Shown here: one piece after another, positions 17,272 to 25,731 of the stretch | How the letters are laid out: each line of letters begins with the position of its first letter | How positions within the stretch are numbered: the stretch's first letter is position 1 | From: Streptomyces sp. A3M-1-3 | GTDB taxonomy: Bacteria > Actinomycetota > Actinomycetes > Streptomycetales > Streptomycetaceae | Reading direction: 5' to 3' | Assembly: GCF_024213665.1 (NCBI RefSeq) | Contig: NZ_JANAVP010000045.1 | Coordinates: 1 to 38,215, forward strand | DNA: 38,215 nucleotides | Position numbers and translations under genes: made by a program | The notes under the pieces: model-generated | Database searches by the model: none | The model's input: only the letters and a program-made list of their open reading frames with translations | What the model was told of the DNA's origin: nothing

Positions 17272-17439
17272 TTATGCGGGTTCGGATCCCGCGTGGTTGT
17301 CCGCCGGCTTGAGGACGTCCTCGCCGACGCTGCCCGCGTGGTTGTCCAGCGGCTTGATGGGCTTGTCCGTGCCAGGCGTCCCGGCGTGGTTGTCCTGCGT
17401 GGTGATGTCGCCGGTGGCGGGCTTCTTTGCGTCGCTCAT
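17272..17439 (-). CDS. 55-aa peptide with three DNHAG repeats
   Basis: ATG 17439 has GGGAG 9 nt upstream, and the reading ends in TAA at 17272. The peptide begins MSDAKKPATGDITTQ and carries three copies of DNHAG in the contexts TTQDNHAGT, KPLDNHAGS and KPADNHAGS, spaced 15-17 residues apart. It has no signal peptide, Cys or hydrophobic core and looks intrinsically disordered. It has its own ribosome site and its own strong terminator, so it appears to be an independent expressed gene. I recall similar DNHA-repeat small proteins in other Streptomyces but cannot name a function. Options are a disordered regulator or chaperone-like peptide, a metal-binding peptide (Asp/His/Asn clusters), or a multi-core modified-peptide precursor; no dedicated modification enzyme lies next to it. 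Confidence 0.75.
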   Translation of the reverse strand: MSDAKKPATGDITTQDNHAGTPGTDKPIKPLDNHAGSVGEDVLKPADNHAGSEPA

Positions 17440-17482
17440 CGTTGTCAACTCCCGTTGTCGTGCTGGCTTTGCGGATCGGTAG

Positions 17483-17520
17483 GCCCGTCCGGCAACTCCC
17501 CCGAGGGTCGCCGGACGGGC
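17483..17520 (-). terminator. 11-bp stem-loop after the AfsR-like gene
   Basis: GCCCGTCCGGC (17483-17493) pairs with GCCGGACGGGC (17510-17520). It lies 130 bp past the stop of the AfsR-like gene and upstream of the DNHAG peptide gene, so it probably separates the two transcripts. A role in the leader of the small gene is also possible. Confidence 0.6.
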
Positions 17521-17649
17521 GTATCAGGGCCGTTCACACTAGCGGTGGCCTTCCCCGCTGACCCGCCTGCCCCCCGACACGACGGATCGATAAGTAAGAG
17601 AGTGCCGTCCGGCGATAAACAATCGATGAACGCCCGTGCCGCCAGGGCG

Positions 17650-20600
17650 TCAGGCAGCGGCGAGCGGCGTGAGGAGGGCGCGTACGGTCTCCGCCTCCGA
17701 CGCTCCCGACTGCTCGTAGATGGCGAGCGCCTCCCGCCAGCACGCCCTCGCCCGGTCCGCCTGGCCGAGCTGGTCAAGCGCCCGGCCGAGGGTGGTGAGC
17801 ACATTGCCCCGCATCCACTCGCCGCCGATGCAGCGCAGGGCGAGCGCCTGCTCGGCATGGAGTGCCGCCTGTGCGGGGCGGCGGGCCGAGAGGTGGGCCT
17901 CTGCGATGCGGAAGTGGGTCGTGCCCTCCCAGAGCCGTTGACGGTTCTCCTGGAATACACGGAGCGATTCCGCGAGTTGTTCAAGCGCCTCGGCAGAACG
18001 TCCGGCCCGCGTGAGGGCGATACCGAGGGCGAAACGCCCGTTGGCGAGCCGCAGGGTCAGGCCCATCTCGTCATAGATGGCGATGCCCTGCTGAGCCAGC
18101 TCGACCGCGCTTGAGGTTCGGCCCATGTTCACGTGGATACGGGACAGGTTGCACAGCGCGCTGGCCTCACCGGACCTGTTTCCGTACGCACGGAAGCTGT
18201 TGACCGCCTCGGTCAGGAACTGTTCGCCGTCCGCATGCCGGTTCTGGTAGAACGCGATGATCCCGCGGTCGTTGGGCGCCCAGCTGGCCGGCGCCGGGTC
18301 GTCGGCCGCCCGCGCGAGCTGCGTCGCGATCCTCGCTTCCTCGTCGGCCTGGTCGAAACGGCCGGAGACGAGCAGCAGCGTGGTCAGGGCGACACGCGCC
18401 CGCGCCTCGGAACGCTGGTCTCCCGCTGCGTGAGCAGCATCGCGCATGGCGACCGCCGTGGTCTCGTACTGGCGGGAGTTGGCTCCCGACTCGGCCAGGT
18501 CCTTGGCGGCCCACAGCAGGTCGACGGCGCGCCTGAGCATGCCGTCGGCCACGCACTGGCGTACGAACGCCAGCAGACAGTTGGCTTCGGCGTACAACCA
18601 GTCGACCGCCTCGGCGCCGCCGGTGAACCCCAGGCCGGGGTACTGGGTCGGCTCCCAGTGGGCGACCGTCAGATCCCCCGGCCGCTCCAGCGCGTACACC
18701 CCCGCCGCCGTCGCCAGGTAGAAGTCCAGCAGGCGCGACATCGCCGCCTCGCGCTCCGTCGGGGGCTGTTCGTCGCGTTCCGCGCATGCACGCGCGTAGA
18801 GGCGGACCAGGTCGTGGTAGCGGTAGCGGCCCGGGGCCGCTGATTCCAGGAGGGATGTGTCCACCAGGGATTCCAGCAGGTCTTCGGTGTCGTGGAGCGG
18901 GAGGTCGAGTACGGCGGCCGCGGCGGCCAGGGAGATGTCCGGGCCGTCCGCCAGGCCCAGCAGGCGGAAGGCGCGGGCCTGAGCCGGTTCCAGCTGGCCG
19001 TAGCCGAGTTCGAAGGTGGCCTTGACCGCCAGGTCGCCCGCCTGGAGTTCGTCCAGGCGGCGGCGCTCGTCCGCGAGCTTGGCGGCCAGGACCGAGACCG
19101 TCCAGGTGCGGCGGGCCGCGAGCCGGGAGGCGGCGATACGGATGGCCAGGGGGAGGAAGCCGCAGGCGCCGACGACGTCGAGGGCCGCCTGGCGCTCGGC
19201 GTTCACGCGCTCCGCGCCGACGATCCTGGTGAACAGCTGGAGGGCCTCCTCCGGGCTCATGACGTCGAGGTCGACGAGGTGCGCGCCCGCCAGGTCGACC
19301 ATCCGGACCCGGCTGGTGACCAACGCGGCGCAGCCCGCCGTGCCGGGCAGCAGCGGCCGGACCTGGGCCGCGTCGCGCGCGTTGTCCAGGAGGACCAGGA
19401 CGCGGCGGCCGTCGAGGATCGAGCGGTAGAGCGCGGCGCGCTCGGCCAGGGATTCCGGAATCGCAGAGTCCGTGGTGCCGAGGGCGCGCAGGAACGCGCC
19501 GAGGACGGCCTCCGGTTCCGCGGCGCGGGCATCGGTGCCCTGGAGGTCGATGTACAGCTGGCCGTCCGGGAAGCGCGGACGGGCCGCGTGGGCGACATGG
19601 ACGGCGAGCGTGGTCTTGCCGACGCCGCCGATCCCGGCGACCGCCGAAACGGCCATGACCTGGCCCTCCGCGGTGGACAGCACATCGCGGAGTTCGGAGA
19701 CGAAGGCGGCCCGGCCGGTGAAGTCGGGGACGGTGGCGGGGAGCTGGGCGGGCGTGATGAAGGTGGGGGCGGTGGCGCTGGGGGCCGGCTCGGCGGGGCG
19801 GGCCAGTTCCGCGTCGGCCTGGAGGATGCGCTGCTGGAGGAGGGCCAGCTCCGGCCGCGGGTCCACGCCCAGCTCGTCGGCTAGCAGGCGGCGCGTGTCC
19901 GCGTACACGGCGAGCGCCTCGGCCTGCCGGCCGCTGCGGTAGAGGGCGAGCATAAGGAGTTCGCGGAGGCGTTCGCGCAGCGGGTGGGCGGCGGTGAGGG
20001 CGGTGAGTTCGGAGACGGCCTCCGCGTGACAGCCGACCTCCAGGTCCATGTCGAGGCGGTTCTCTAGGAGTTGGAGCCGCCATTCCTCGAGCCGGGTGCG
20101 TTCTGTGTCGGCGTACGGACCGGGTACGCCGGCCAGGGGTTCGCCGTCCCACAGGCCGAGCGCCTTGTTGATCAGTACGCGGGCCTGGCAGCGGTCGCCG
20201 GAGGCGCGGGACTTCTCCGCGTCGGCGACCAGCTCCTGCGCGACGGCCAGGTCGAGGGCGCCGGGGCGCAGGCGTATCGCGTATCCGCCGGACTCGCTGG
20301 CCAGCACGCCGGGGTCGAGGACCTTGCGGAGCCGGGAGGCGTACGTCCGTACGGCGGCCAGGGCCTGCGACGGGGGCTCGTTGCCCCAGATGGCGTCGAT
20401 GAGCTCGGACGCGGTTGCGGTACGGCCGTCGCGCAGCAGCAGCGCGGCCAGCAGGGCGCGCTGCTGGGGGGAGCCGGAGGGCAGGGCTTCGCCGCCGCGC
20501 CAGGCCCGGACGGGCCCAAGCACGCCGAAGCGCAGCCCGGAGCCGGGCACGGGGGCGGGCGCGGGGGCGGGCGCGGAGCCGGCCTGCGGGCCTGCGGCCG

Positions 20601-20898
20601 CGTCGGCCGCTGCCGCGCTGTCTGTTGCCGCGCCGTGCGTTGCCGCGCCGGCCGCTGCCGCGCCGGCCGCTGCCGCGCCGGCCGCTGCCGCGCCCGGCGC
20701 CGCCAGGTGCGGGTCCGGGCGCGGCTGCTCCGCATCCCCTTCCTGCCGTTCCGGGCCGCCGCGCCGGTACGAGGGCTGCGGGCCCCGCTGTTCCGGGTGC
20801 CGCTCCTCAGTGCCGCGCGGCTCCTCAGTGCCGCGCCGCTCCTCAGGGCCGCGCTGCCCCGGATCACGCTGCTCCGGTACGCGCGGTACTGCGTCCAT
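17650..20898 (-). CDS. AfsR/SARP-family regulator: wHTH-BTAD-NB-ARC-TPR (1082 aa)
   Basis: Large STAND-type regulator. Residues 1-115 are low-complexity (Arg/Glu/Gly then Ala/Gly repeats). An OmpR-type winged helix follows at about 120-200 (LRFGVLGPVRAWRGGE, SPQQRALLAALLLR, VRTYASRLRKVL), a BTAD helical domain at about 205-360, an NB-ARC ATPase at about 395-650 with P-loop GIGGVGKTT and sensor LVLLDNARDAAQVRPLLPG, and C-terminal TPR repeats at about 780-1075. Such proteins activate antibiotic or developmental genes by binding direct repeats near -35. ATG 20898 is preceded by GGGGGA; an upstream in-frame extension lacks such a site. It is divergent from the regulon amidohydrolase. Its target is unknown; a link to the AfsK-like kinase in this window is only suggestive. 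Confidence 0.92.
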   Translation of the reverse strand: MDAVPRVPEQRDPGQRGPEERRGTEEPRGTEERHPEQRGPQPSYRRGGPERQEGDAEQPRPDPHLAAPGAAAAGAAAAGAAAAGAATHGAATDSAAAADAAAGPQAGSAPAPAPAPVPGSGLRFGVLGPVRAWRGGEALPSGSPQQRALLAALLLRDGRTATASELIDAIWGNEPPSQALAAVRTYASRLRKVLDPGVLASESGGYAIRLRPGALDLAVAQELVADAEKSRASGDRCQARVLINKALGLWDGEPLAGVPGPYADTERTRLEEWRLQLLENRLDMDLEVGCHAEAVSELTALTAAHPLRERLRELLMLALYRSGRQAEALAVYADTRRLLADELGVDPRPELALLQQRILQADAELARPAEPAPSATAPTFITPAQLPATVPDFTGRAAFVSELRDVLSTAEGQVMAVSAVAGIGGVGKTTLAVHVAHAARPRFPDGQLYIDLQGTDARAAEPEAVLGAFLRALGTTDSAIPESLAERAALYRSILDGRRVLVLLDNARDAAQVRPLLPGTAGCAALVTSRVRMVDLAGAHLVDLDVMSPEEALQLFTRIVGAERVNAERQAALDVVGACGFLPLAIRIAASRLAARRTWTVSVLAAKLADERRRLDELQAGDLAVKATFELGYGQLEPAQARAFRLLGLADGPDISLAAAAAVLDLPLHDTEDLLESLVDTSLLESAAPGRYRYHDLVRLYARACAERDEQPPTEREAAMSRLLDFYLATAAGVYALERPGDLTVAHWEPTQYPGLGFTGGAEAVDWLYAEANCLLAFVRQCVADGMLRRAVDLLWAAKDLAESGANSRQYETTAVAMRDAAHAAGDQRSEARARVALTTLLLVSGRFDQADEEARIATQLARAADDPAPASWAPNDRGIIAFYQNRHADGEQFLTEAVNSFRAYGNRSGEASALCNLSRIHVNMGRTSSAVELAQQGIAIYDEMGLTLRLANGRFALGIALTRAGRSAEALEQLAESLRVFQENRQRLWEGTTHFRIAEAHLSARRPAQAALHAEQALALRCIGGEWMRGNVLTTLGRALDQLGQADRARACWREALAIYEQSGASEAETVRALLTPLAAA
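20611..20700. repeat. 15-bp tandem repeat in the 5' part of the AfsR-like gene
   Basis: Six 15-bp units run without gaps; three are identical (TGCCGCGCCGGCCGC at 20641, 20656, 20671) and three are degenerate. They encode AAAAG-type pentapeptides (minus strand) in the N-terminal tail, so length can change without breaking the frame. Confidence 0.8.
20803..20856. repeat. 18-bp tandem repeat in the 5' part of the AfsR-like gene
   Basis: Three adjacent 18-bp copies begin CTCCTCAG at 20803, 20821 and 20839, with three or fewer mismatches. On the coding strand they encode RGTEEPRGTEE-type hexapeptides in the N-terminal tail. The unit is a multiple of three. Confidence 0.75.
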
Positions 20899-21062
20899 CG
20901 CTTCCCCCTGACTGCACTGAATCGCCCCGCCTGCCGCGCTGTGTCGCACAGGCCAGTTTGCCTTGTCCATGCCGCATGCGTCAGTACGAAAGCGGCGCTC
21001 TGCACACCGCCTGCGCACCGGTTCACCGGGCGGGCTCATACCCGGATCCGGCGTACGACTAG

Positions 21063-21077
21063 CTGACGGTTCGTCAG
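21063..21077. promoter_or_regulatory. Regulon palindrome site 4 (probable TetR operator)
   Basis: CTGACGGTTCGTCAG, a perfect CTGACG-NNN-CGTCAG palindrome, 21 bp before the ATG of the frameshifted amidohydrolase gene in the divergent gap to the AfsR-like gene. Confidence 0.85.
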
Positions 21078-21098
21078 ATCAGCGCTACCGTGGAGCGT

Positions 21099-22335
21099 AT
21101 GGAGACCTTCCCGAAGATCATCTCGGTGGACGACCACACGGTTGAGCCCCCCCCACGTCTGGCGGGACCGGCTCCCGTCGAAGTACCACGACATCGGCCC
21201 GCGCATCGTCCGCGCCCCGCTGAAGGAAATGACCTTCATGGGAGGCAAGTTCGCCCCGGTCATGGGCGCCAAGGGGGACGACGGGCCGATAGGCGACTGG
21301 TGGGTCTACGAGGACCTGCACCGGCCGCTGACCCGTCTCGACACGGCGGTCGGATACGACAGGGACGAGATCAAGCTGGAGGTCATCACCTACGAACAGA
21401 TGCGCCCGGGCTCCTTCAGTGTCCCGGAGCGGCTGGCCGACATGGACGTCAACCATGTGCAGTCGGCGCTCTGCTTCCCCACCTTCCCGCGCTTCTGCGG
21501 GCAGACCTTCACCGAGGCGAAGGACCGCGAGCTCGGGCTGCTCGGCGTACGGGCGTACAACGACTGGATGGTGGAGGAGTGGTGCGGCCCCGACGCGCGG
21601 GGCCGGCTGATCCCGCTGACCCTGATCCCGCTGTGGGACGCGGAGCTGGCCGCCGCCGAGGTCAGGAGGAGCGCGGCGCGCGGTGTGCGCGCGGTGTGCT
21701 TCTCCGAGATCCCACCGCATCTGGGGCTGCCGTCGATCCACACCGACGAGTGGGACCCCTTCCTGCGGGCCTGCGACGAGACCGGCACGGTCATCGCCAT
21801 GCACATCGGGTCCTCCAGCAGGATGCCGTCGACGTCGGCGGACGCGCCGCCGGCCGTCGGCTCCACGATCACCTTCGCCAACTGCTGCTTCTCGATGGTC
21901 GACTGGCTGATGAGCGGCAAGTTCGAGCGTTTCCCGAACCTGAGGATCATGTACGCGGAGGGCCAGATCGGCTGGATCCCGTACATCCTGGAGCGGGCCG
22001 ACGTGGTGTGGGAGGAGAACCGCGGCTGGGGCGGGGTGGCGGACAAGGTCCACCGGCCGCCTTCCGAGCTGTTCACGGAGCACGTGTACGGCTGCTTCTT
22101 CGACGACGCGTTCGGGCTGAGGAACCTCGACGCGATCGGGGTGGGCAATGTCCTGTACGAGACGGACTATCCGCACTCCGACTCGACCTGGCCGAAGTCC
22201 CGGGAGGTCGGCGAGGCGCAGATGGGGCACCTGGAGGCGGACGTGGTGGACCGGATCGTCCGGCGCAACGCGATCGAGCTGCTGGGTTTGACGCAGGACG
22301 GCCTCTGGGCCCCGCAGGCCCCGGCCCGGGCCTGA
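21099..22335 (+). pseudogene. Amidohydrolase (family 2) gene with a +1 frameshift at a C8 run
   Basis: Encodes a TIM-barrel metal hydrolase/decarboxylase of the amidohydrolase-2 family, about 411 aa if the frame is restored. ATG 21099 reads METFPKIISVDDHTVEPP, including the DxH metal motif, then breaks at a run of eight C (21147-21154). One C fewer would continue PHVWRDRLPSKYHDIGPR, and that frame runs to 22335 with the metal and catalytic motifs MHIGSSS, LRIMYAEGQIGWIPY and ETDYPHSDSTWP. A TTG at 21142 could start the second frame but would omit the DxH strand and has no ribosome site. Either a homopolymer sequencing error or a true recent frameshift. The operator at 21063 makes it a regulon member. 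Confidence 0.85.
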
Positions 22336-22539
22336 CGCCCCGCTCGCCGCGGCGTTCCCGGCGGGCCCCAGGGGGCAGGACGGACCGGGCGGAGCCGGTG
22401 GGCTTTCCCCTTCATGTTGGGTGGCTCCCTCGGCAGCGTGGCCGGGCGGGGTGCGGGGTGCCGTGGCTTTGATGGGCCCGCGACTCCCGAGCGGTGGGGT
22501 GAGGGGACTGGCCCCGGGGCTCGTCGGCTGCCGAGAGGG

Positions 22540-23277
22540 CTACTTCGTCGCGATGACGTAGACGCTGCCCCAGCGGCGCTTTGGGTTGGCCATGGAGGGG
22601 TCGAACGTCCAGGGCTCGACGGCGGCGAAGCCGGCCTCGATGAAGAGCTGGACGAGCTTCTCGTGGTCGTAAGCCCACAGGTGCGGGGTGTACCTGTGGT
22701 CGTCGTCCTGATCGCGGAAGGCGAGGTTGACGAGGTCGAGCCGGGTGTTGATGTCGTTGCGGCAGTCGCGCCTGGCGTACCAGCGCTCGATCATCTCGGC
22801 GGATTGGTCGAGCGGGCCCGGGTACTGGCTCAGCGCGAAGGCGGCGTCGGGGACGCCGGTGACGATCCGGCCGCCAGCGGCCAGTACCCGGTGGGCTTCG
22901 GCGACGTAGTGCTTAACGGAGCGCGGGTAGTCGATGTGCTCCATGAAGTGCTCGGAGAAGAGCGTTCGGACGGTGCCGTCGTGAAGGGGGATGCCTTCGC
23001 GGACGTCCCAGAGGAGGTCTGCCGGCGGTACGGCGTCGATGTTGAAGAAACCGTCAATGCGGTGGGCTCCACCACCGATCTGCACCTGGGAGGGCTTCTC
23101 GTCTATGCGACCGCTGGGCCAGGAGCGCAGGCTGGCGTGGTGGTAGCGGTGGAGTTCGATTTCCCGGGCGGCGGTACGGAGGCTTCGGGCCAGGCCGTGC
23201 GTGGTGGCGGGGTCGTCCAGGAGGCAGGCGATCTGCTCACCGAGGAGGTCGACCGAGGGCATGCCGGTGGGGCTCAT
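22540..23277 (-). CDS. Class I SAM-dependent methyltransferase-like protein (245 aa)
   Basis: Rossmann-type methyltransferase (methyltransf_11-like). The SAM motif I is VQIGGGAHRIDGFFNIDA (about residues 65-82), followed by DGTVRTLFSEHFMEHID and the post-motif AEAHRVLAAGGRIVTGVPD. The GGG motif and the FSEHFMEH block resemble methyltransferases of glycan or natural-product loci. AGGAGA precedes ATG 23277 by 6 nt. It lies 59 bp downstream of the unrecognised 466-aa gene on the same strand, so it is probably the last gene of a three-gene operon. The acceptor is unknown. The 204 bp between it and the amidohydrolase show no gene. Confidence 0.82.
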   Translation of the reverse strand: MSPTGMPSVDLLGEQIACLLDDPATTHGLARSLRTAAREIELHRYHHASLRSWPSGRIDEKPSQVQIGGGAHRIDGFFNIDAVPPADLLWDVREGIPLHDGTVRTLFSEHFMEHIDYPRSVKHYVAEAHRVLAAGGRIVTGVPDAAFALSQYPGPLDQSAEMIERWYARRDCRNDINTRLDLVNLAFRDQDDDHRYTPHLWAYDHEKLVQLFIEAGFAAVEPWTFDPSMANPKRRWGSVYVIATK

Positions 23278-23336
23278 GACGGTCTCCTAGTCATGGAGGC
23301 TTGGGGGTGTGGTGGTGCCGAGGGAAGTGGAGGCGG

Positions 23337-24737
23337 TCACGCAGCGCTGGGCGCCGGGGCGATCCACTGGTTGTTGCGCATCAGGGTGTACTTGATGTCG
23401 ACGAGCCGCGGGGCGATGGTCAGGGCTAGCTGCTCGGTCGGATGGAGGTGGCCGGCGTCGTCATGGTCGGCACGCCACACGCGGTAGTCGAGGTTCGGGT
23501 AGGCGGGGTTGATGCCGATCTCGCCCTTGGGCATCGTGCCGTTGAACGGCGCGACGATGTCCATGTGGTTCCAGTAGTTCCAGGCTTGCAGGGCCTTGTG
23601 CTGGTCGAAGTAGAAGTAGAAGTCGGGGTAGCGGCCGAAGGTGCGCAGTTCCCGGTGGATGAGGTGGCCCAGCAGCGGGCCAAGCCGGTTGGCGACGCCG
23701 TCGAATTCCCAGCGAGTGTGATGCCAGGCTTCCGGGACCTCGCCGACGGCGAATAGGCGTGCGGCGACGAGGTAGCTGATCCGCTCGACGAGGTAGCTGC
23801 TGGCATGGTCGGTGTCGATGGTGTGGTCGACCTGGTGCAGGAGCGCCGCCAGCTGCTCGGGACGGGGACGGAACCTCGCGAGGTCGAACTTGCCCGCCAT
23901 GGTGGGGAAGGAGGCGAACAGCATCTCCTTGTAGAGCCAGTTGTTCAGCTCTCCGAGCTCGGCCAGACGGCGGGTGTGCCGGGAGGTCGAGTGAAGCATC
24001 AGGTACTCCGCAACCGCCTCGAAGTACAGATAGCCCAGGATCGGCAGGCGCGGGATCGTCTCGTCGAGCAGCCGCAGGAACGGCTCGGGGGCGACGTGCG
24101 TGCCCTGGTACGCAACGGCAGCGGCTGTGGCGAGGAAGGCCGTCGAGTTCTTGACGCGGCCGACGACGGTCTCGCGGAGGAGGTGGCGCTCGCTCTTGCT
24201 GAGCAGGTATTCGAGGTGGCTGTAGATCTGCAGGTGGATGAGGCCCAGCCGGAGATAGTCGACACCGGCCAGCCCTCGGTACGCCTGCGGCGGGGTGTCG
24301 ATCTCGAAAATCAGCGGGGTCGGTACACGGTCGGTGACGCCGAGTTTGGCCAGGAAGGCCGGCGCCTCCTTGGTCAGGATGTAGGACGCGAGGTTGTGCA
24401 TGCGGAAGCCCCGGTCCGTGGCGGTGAGCGGCGCGCAGTAGATGCTCCCGACGAGGCAGCCACCCGAGGGGTAGAGGACTCCCTGCTGGCTGATCTCTTC
24501 CAGGGCGTGGGTGACGTGGAGCAGGTGCAGCCTGCCGTTGCCGCTCAGGGCGTCGAAGAGGGCGTTCTGCCGCAACAGTCCTCCGTTCGGCGTGCGTTCC
24601 GCCAGGCGCCTGTCCCAGGCCGCTGCCTGGGAGGCGAGTGGGTCGGCGTGGCTGGTGGGACTAGGGATAAGGGTGGAGTCGAAGAAGGCGTGGGCATCGG
24701 CCCACAGGTGGTAGGCGTCGAGGAAGTCCACGGTCAC
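23337..24737 (-). CDS. Unrecognised 466-aa protein
   Basis: I do not recognise this family. The GTG start (24737) overlaps the stop of the 70-aa gene by 4 nt and fits the normal codon pattern; the open frame further upstream belongs to another context. The protein is soluble, helical and aromatic-rich with no signal or membrane segment. Visible features are HLWADAHAFFDSTLIPSP near the N-terminus, LHVTHALEEISQQGVLYPSG (about 100-120), YCAPL..GFRMHNLASYILTKE (about 128-155), a central helix-rich stretch (LGLIHLQIYSHLEYLLSKSE), and the C-terminal DFYFYFDQHKALQAWNYW and GEIGINPAYPNLDYRVWRADHD. Recurrent His, Asp and Tyr could form an active or metal site. Co-operonic with a methyltransferase, it may be an enzyme of a small biosynthetic or modification pathway. 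Confidence 0.75.
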   Translation of the reverse strand: MTVDFLDAYHLWADAHAFFDSTLIPSPTSHADPLASQAAAWDRRLAERTPNGGLLRQNALFDALSGNGRLHLLHVTHALEEISQQGVLYPSGGCLVGSIYCAPLTATDRGFRMHNLASYILTKEAPAFLAKLGVTDRVPTPLIFEIDTPPQAYRGLAGVDYLRLGLIHLQIYSHLEYLLSKSERHLLRETVVGRVKNSTAFLATAAAVAYQGTHVAPEPFLRLLDETIPRLPILGYLYFEAVAEYLMLHSTSRHTRRLAELGELNNWLYKEMLFASFPTMAGKFDLARFRPRPEQLAALLHQVDHTIDTDHASSYLVERISYLVAARLFAVGEVPEAWHHTRWEFDGVANRLGPLLGHLIHRELRTFGRYPDFYFYFDQHKALQAWNYWNHMDIVAPFNGTMPKGEIGINPAYPNLDYRVWRADHDDAGHLHPTEQLALTIAPRLVDIKYTLMRNNQWIAPAPSAA

Positions 24738-24946
24738 ACCAGCCCCTTCTCCGCCAGCGCGAAGCAGACGGCCTCGGCACTGCTGGCGCCGACCAGGTGA
24801 GCCTTCTCGGAAATCACGACGAGGTCGAAGGCGAGGCTGCGGAGCTGGTCGAACGCGGGCTCGCGGACCTGCTGAGCGTCCGGCCACCACTTGATTCTCG
24901 GCAGGCGGTAGCGGTCGAGGGCTGAGCGGTTCATCGGATGAATCAT
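24734..24946 (-). CDS. Small 70-aa protein, first gene of the unrecognised operon
   Basis: Begins MIHPMNRSALDRYRLPRIKW and contains AFDQLRSLAFDLVVISEKAHLVG and a C-terminal helix AEAVCFALAEKGLV. It has no signal peptide or membrane segment. The stop overlaps the 466-aa gene start (GTGA), so the two are translationally coupled and probably interact. ATG 24946 has only a weak upstream CAGGGCGA; an internal ATG at 24934 is possible. No family recognised. It is divergent from the HTH-Nudix gene with about 125 bp between starts. Confidence 0.6.
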   Translation of the reverse strand: MIHPMNRSALDRYRLPRIKWWPDAQQVREPAFDQLRSLAFDLVVISEKAHLVGASSAEAVCFALAEKGLV

Positions 24947-25071
24947 TCGCCCTGGTGACTCCGATTCTTCCGGGACCTTTCCTGCACGACCATGAAGCGC
25001 CAGTGCAGTCGGAGTGCACCTTCAGCGCGCGGGTTCCTGCATCGAGAGCGGCGAGGACGAAGGGGCAGCTG

Positions 25072-25731
25072 GTGGACGTGATCGAGCTCTGGAGCGGCCG
25101 ATACGCATGCCTGCTGCAGTCCGCCCTGCGCCTCACCAACGAACAGTTCGCGGCACAACTGGGCATCGCCGTCAGAACGGTGGCTACCTGGCACTCAGAC
25201 GCGGCCGTCGTACCCCGCCGGGAAATGCAGCAGCTCCTCGACACAGTTCACGAGAAGGCCCCGCAAGCGGCACGGCAGCGCTTCGCTCTCCTCGTTGCCG
25301 CAGAGCGGGCTCCGGCGGCATCAGCCCCGGCCTGTGCGCAGGCACTCCGTGTCGCCATCGCCGTGGTCGTCCGCGACGACAAGGCGCTGCTGGTATGCCG
25401 CCGGGACGATGACGCGACCGGGATCAGCTGGCAGTTCCCCGCTGGTGTGATCAAGCCTGGCGGCAAGGCAGAGACGACGACCGTGCGGGAGACCCTGGAC
25501 GAGACCGGCGTTCACTGCGCGGTACGACAGCACCTCGGCAGCCGCCTTCACCCGGTGACCGGAGTGCTGTGTGAGTACTTCCTCTGCGAGTACCTCGCGG
25601 GCGAAGCCGCCAACACGGACGCTGTCGAGAACATCGACGTGATGTGGGTTCCCAGAAACTCGGTGACCCGCTTCATCCCCGTCGATACGATCTTCCCACC
25701 CGCCCTGGCCGTTCTGGAGGAGCAGACGTGA
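25072..25731 (+). CDS. HTH-Nudix fusion protein with an atypical Nudix box (219 aa)
   Basis: The N-terminal helix-turn-helix (about residues 15-45: LTNEQFAAQLGIAVRTVATWHS) is joined to a Nudix domain (about 90-215: ALRVAIAVVVRDDKALLVCRRDD, WQFPAGVIKPGGKAETTT). The Nudix box GX5EX7REUXEEXGU reads G-VIKPG-G-KAETTTV-RETLDETGV: the first Glu is Gly and the first of the paired Glu is Asp, while the RE and last Glu remain. It could be a sensor that binds a nucleotide-like ligand rather than a strong hydrolase. GTG 25072 has AAGGGG 6 nt upstream. It overlaps the next Nudix gene by 4 nt and is divergent from the unrecognised operon, which it may control. Confidence 0.82.
   Translation: MDVIELWSGRYACLLQSALRLTNEQFAAQLGIAVRTVATWHSDAAVVPRREMQQLLDTVHEKAPQAARQRFALLVAAERAPAASAPACAQALRVAIAVVVRDDKALLVCRRDDDATGISWQFPAGVIKPGGKAETTTVRETLDETGVHCAVRQHLGSRLHPVTGVLCEYFLCEYLAGEAANTDAVENIDVMWVPRNSVTRFIPVDTIFPPALAVLEEQT

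Noticed and set aside
20611..20700. CRISPR array
   Set aside because: Units are 15 bp, contiguous, in frame inside a gene, without spacers.
24738..25244. Long N-terminal extension of the 466-aa protein
   Set aside because: It covers the overlapping 70-aa gene and the divergent promoter region and lacks normal composition; the GTG at 24737 fits the stop-start overlap.
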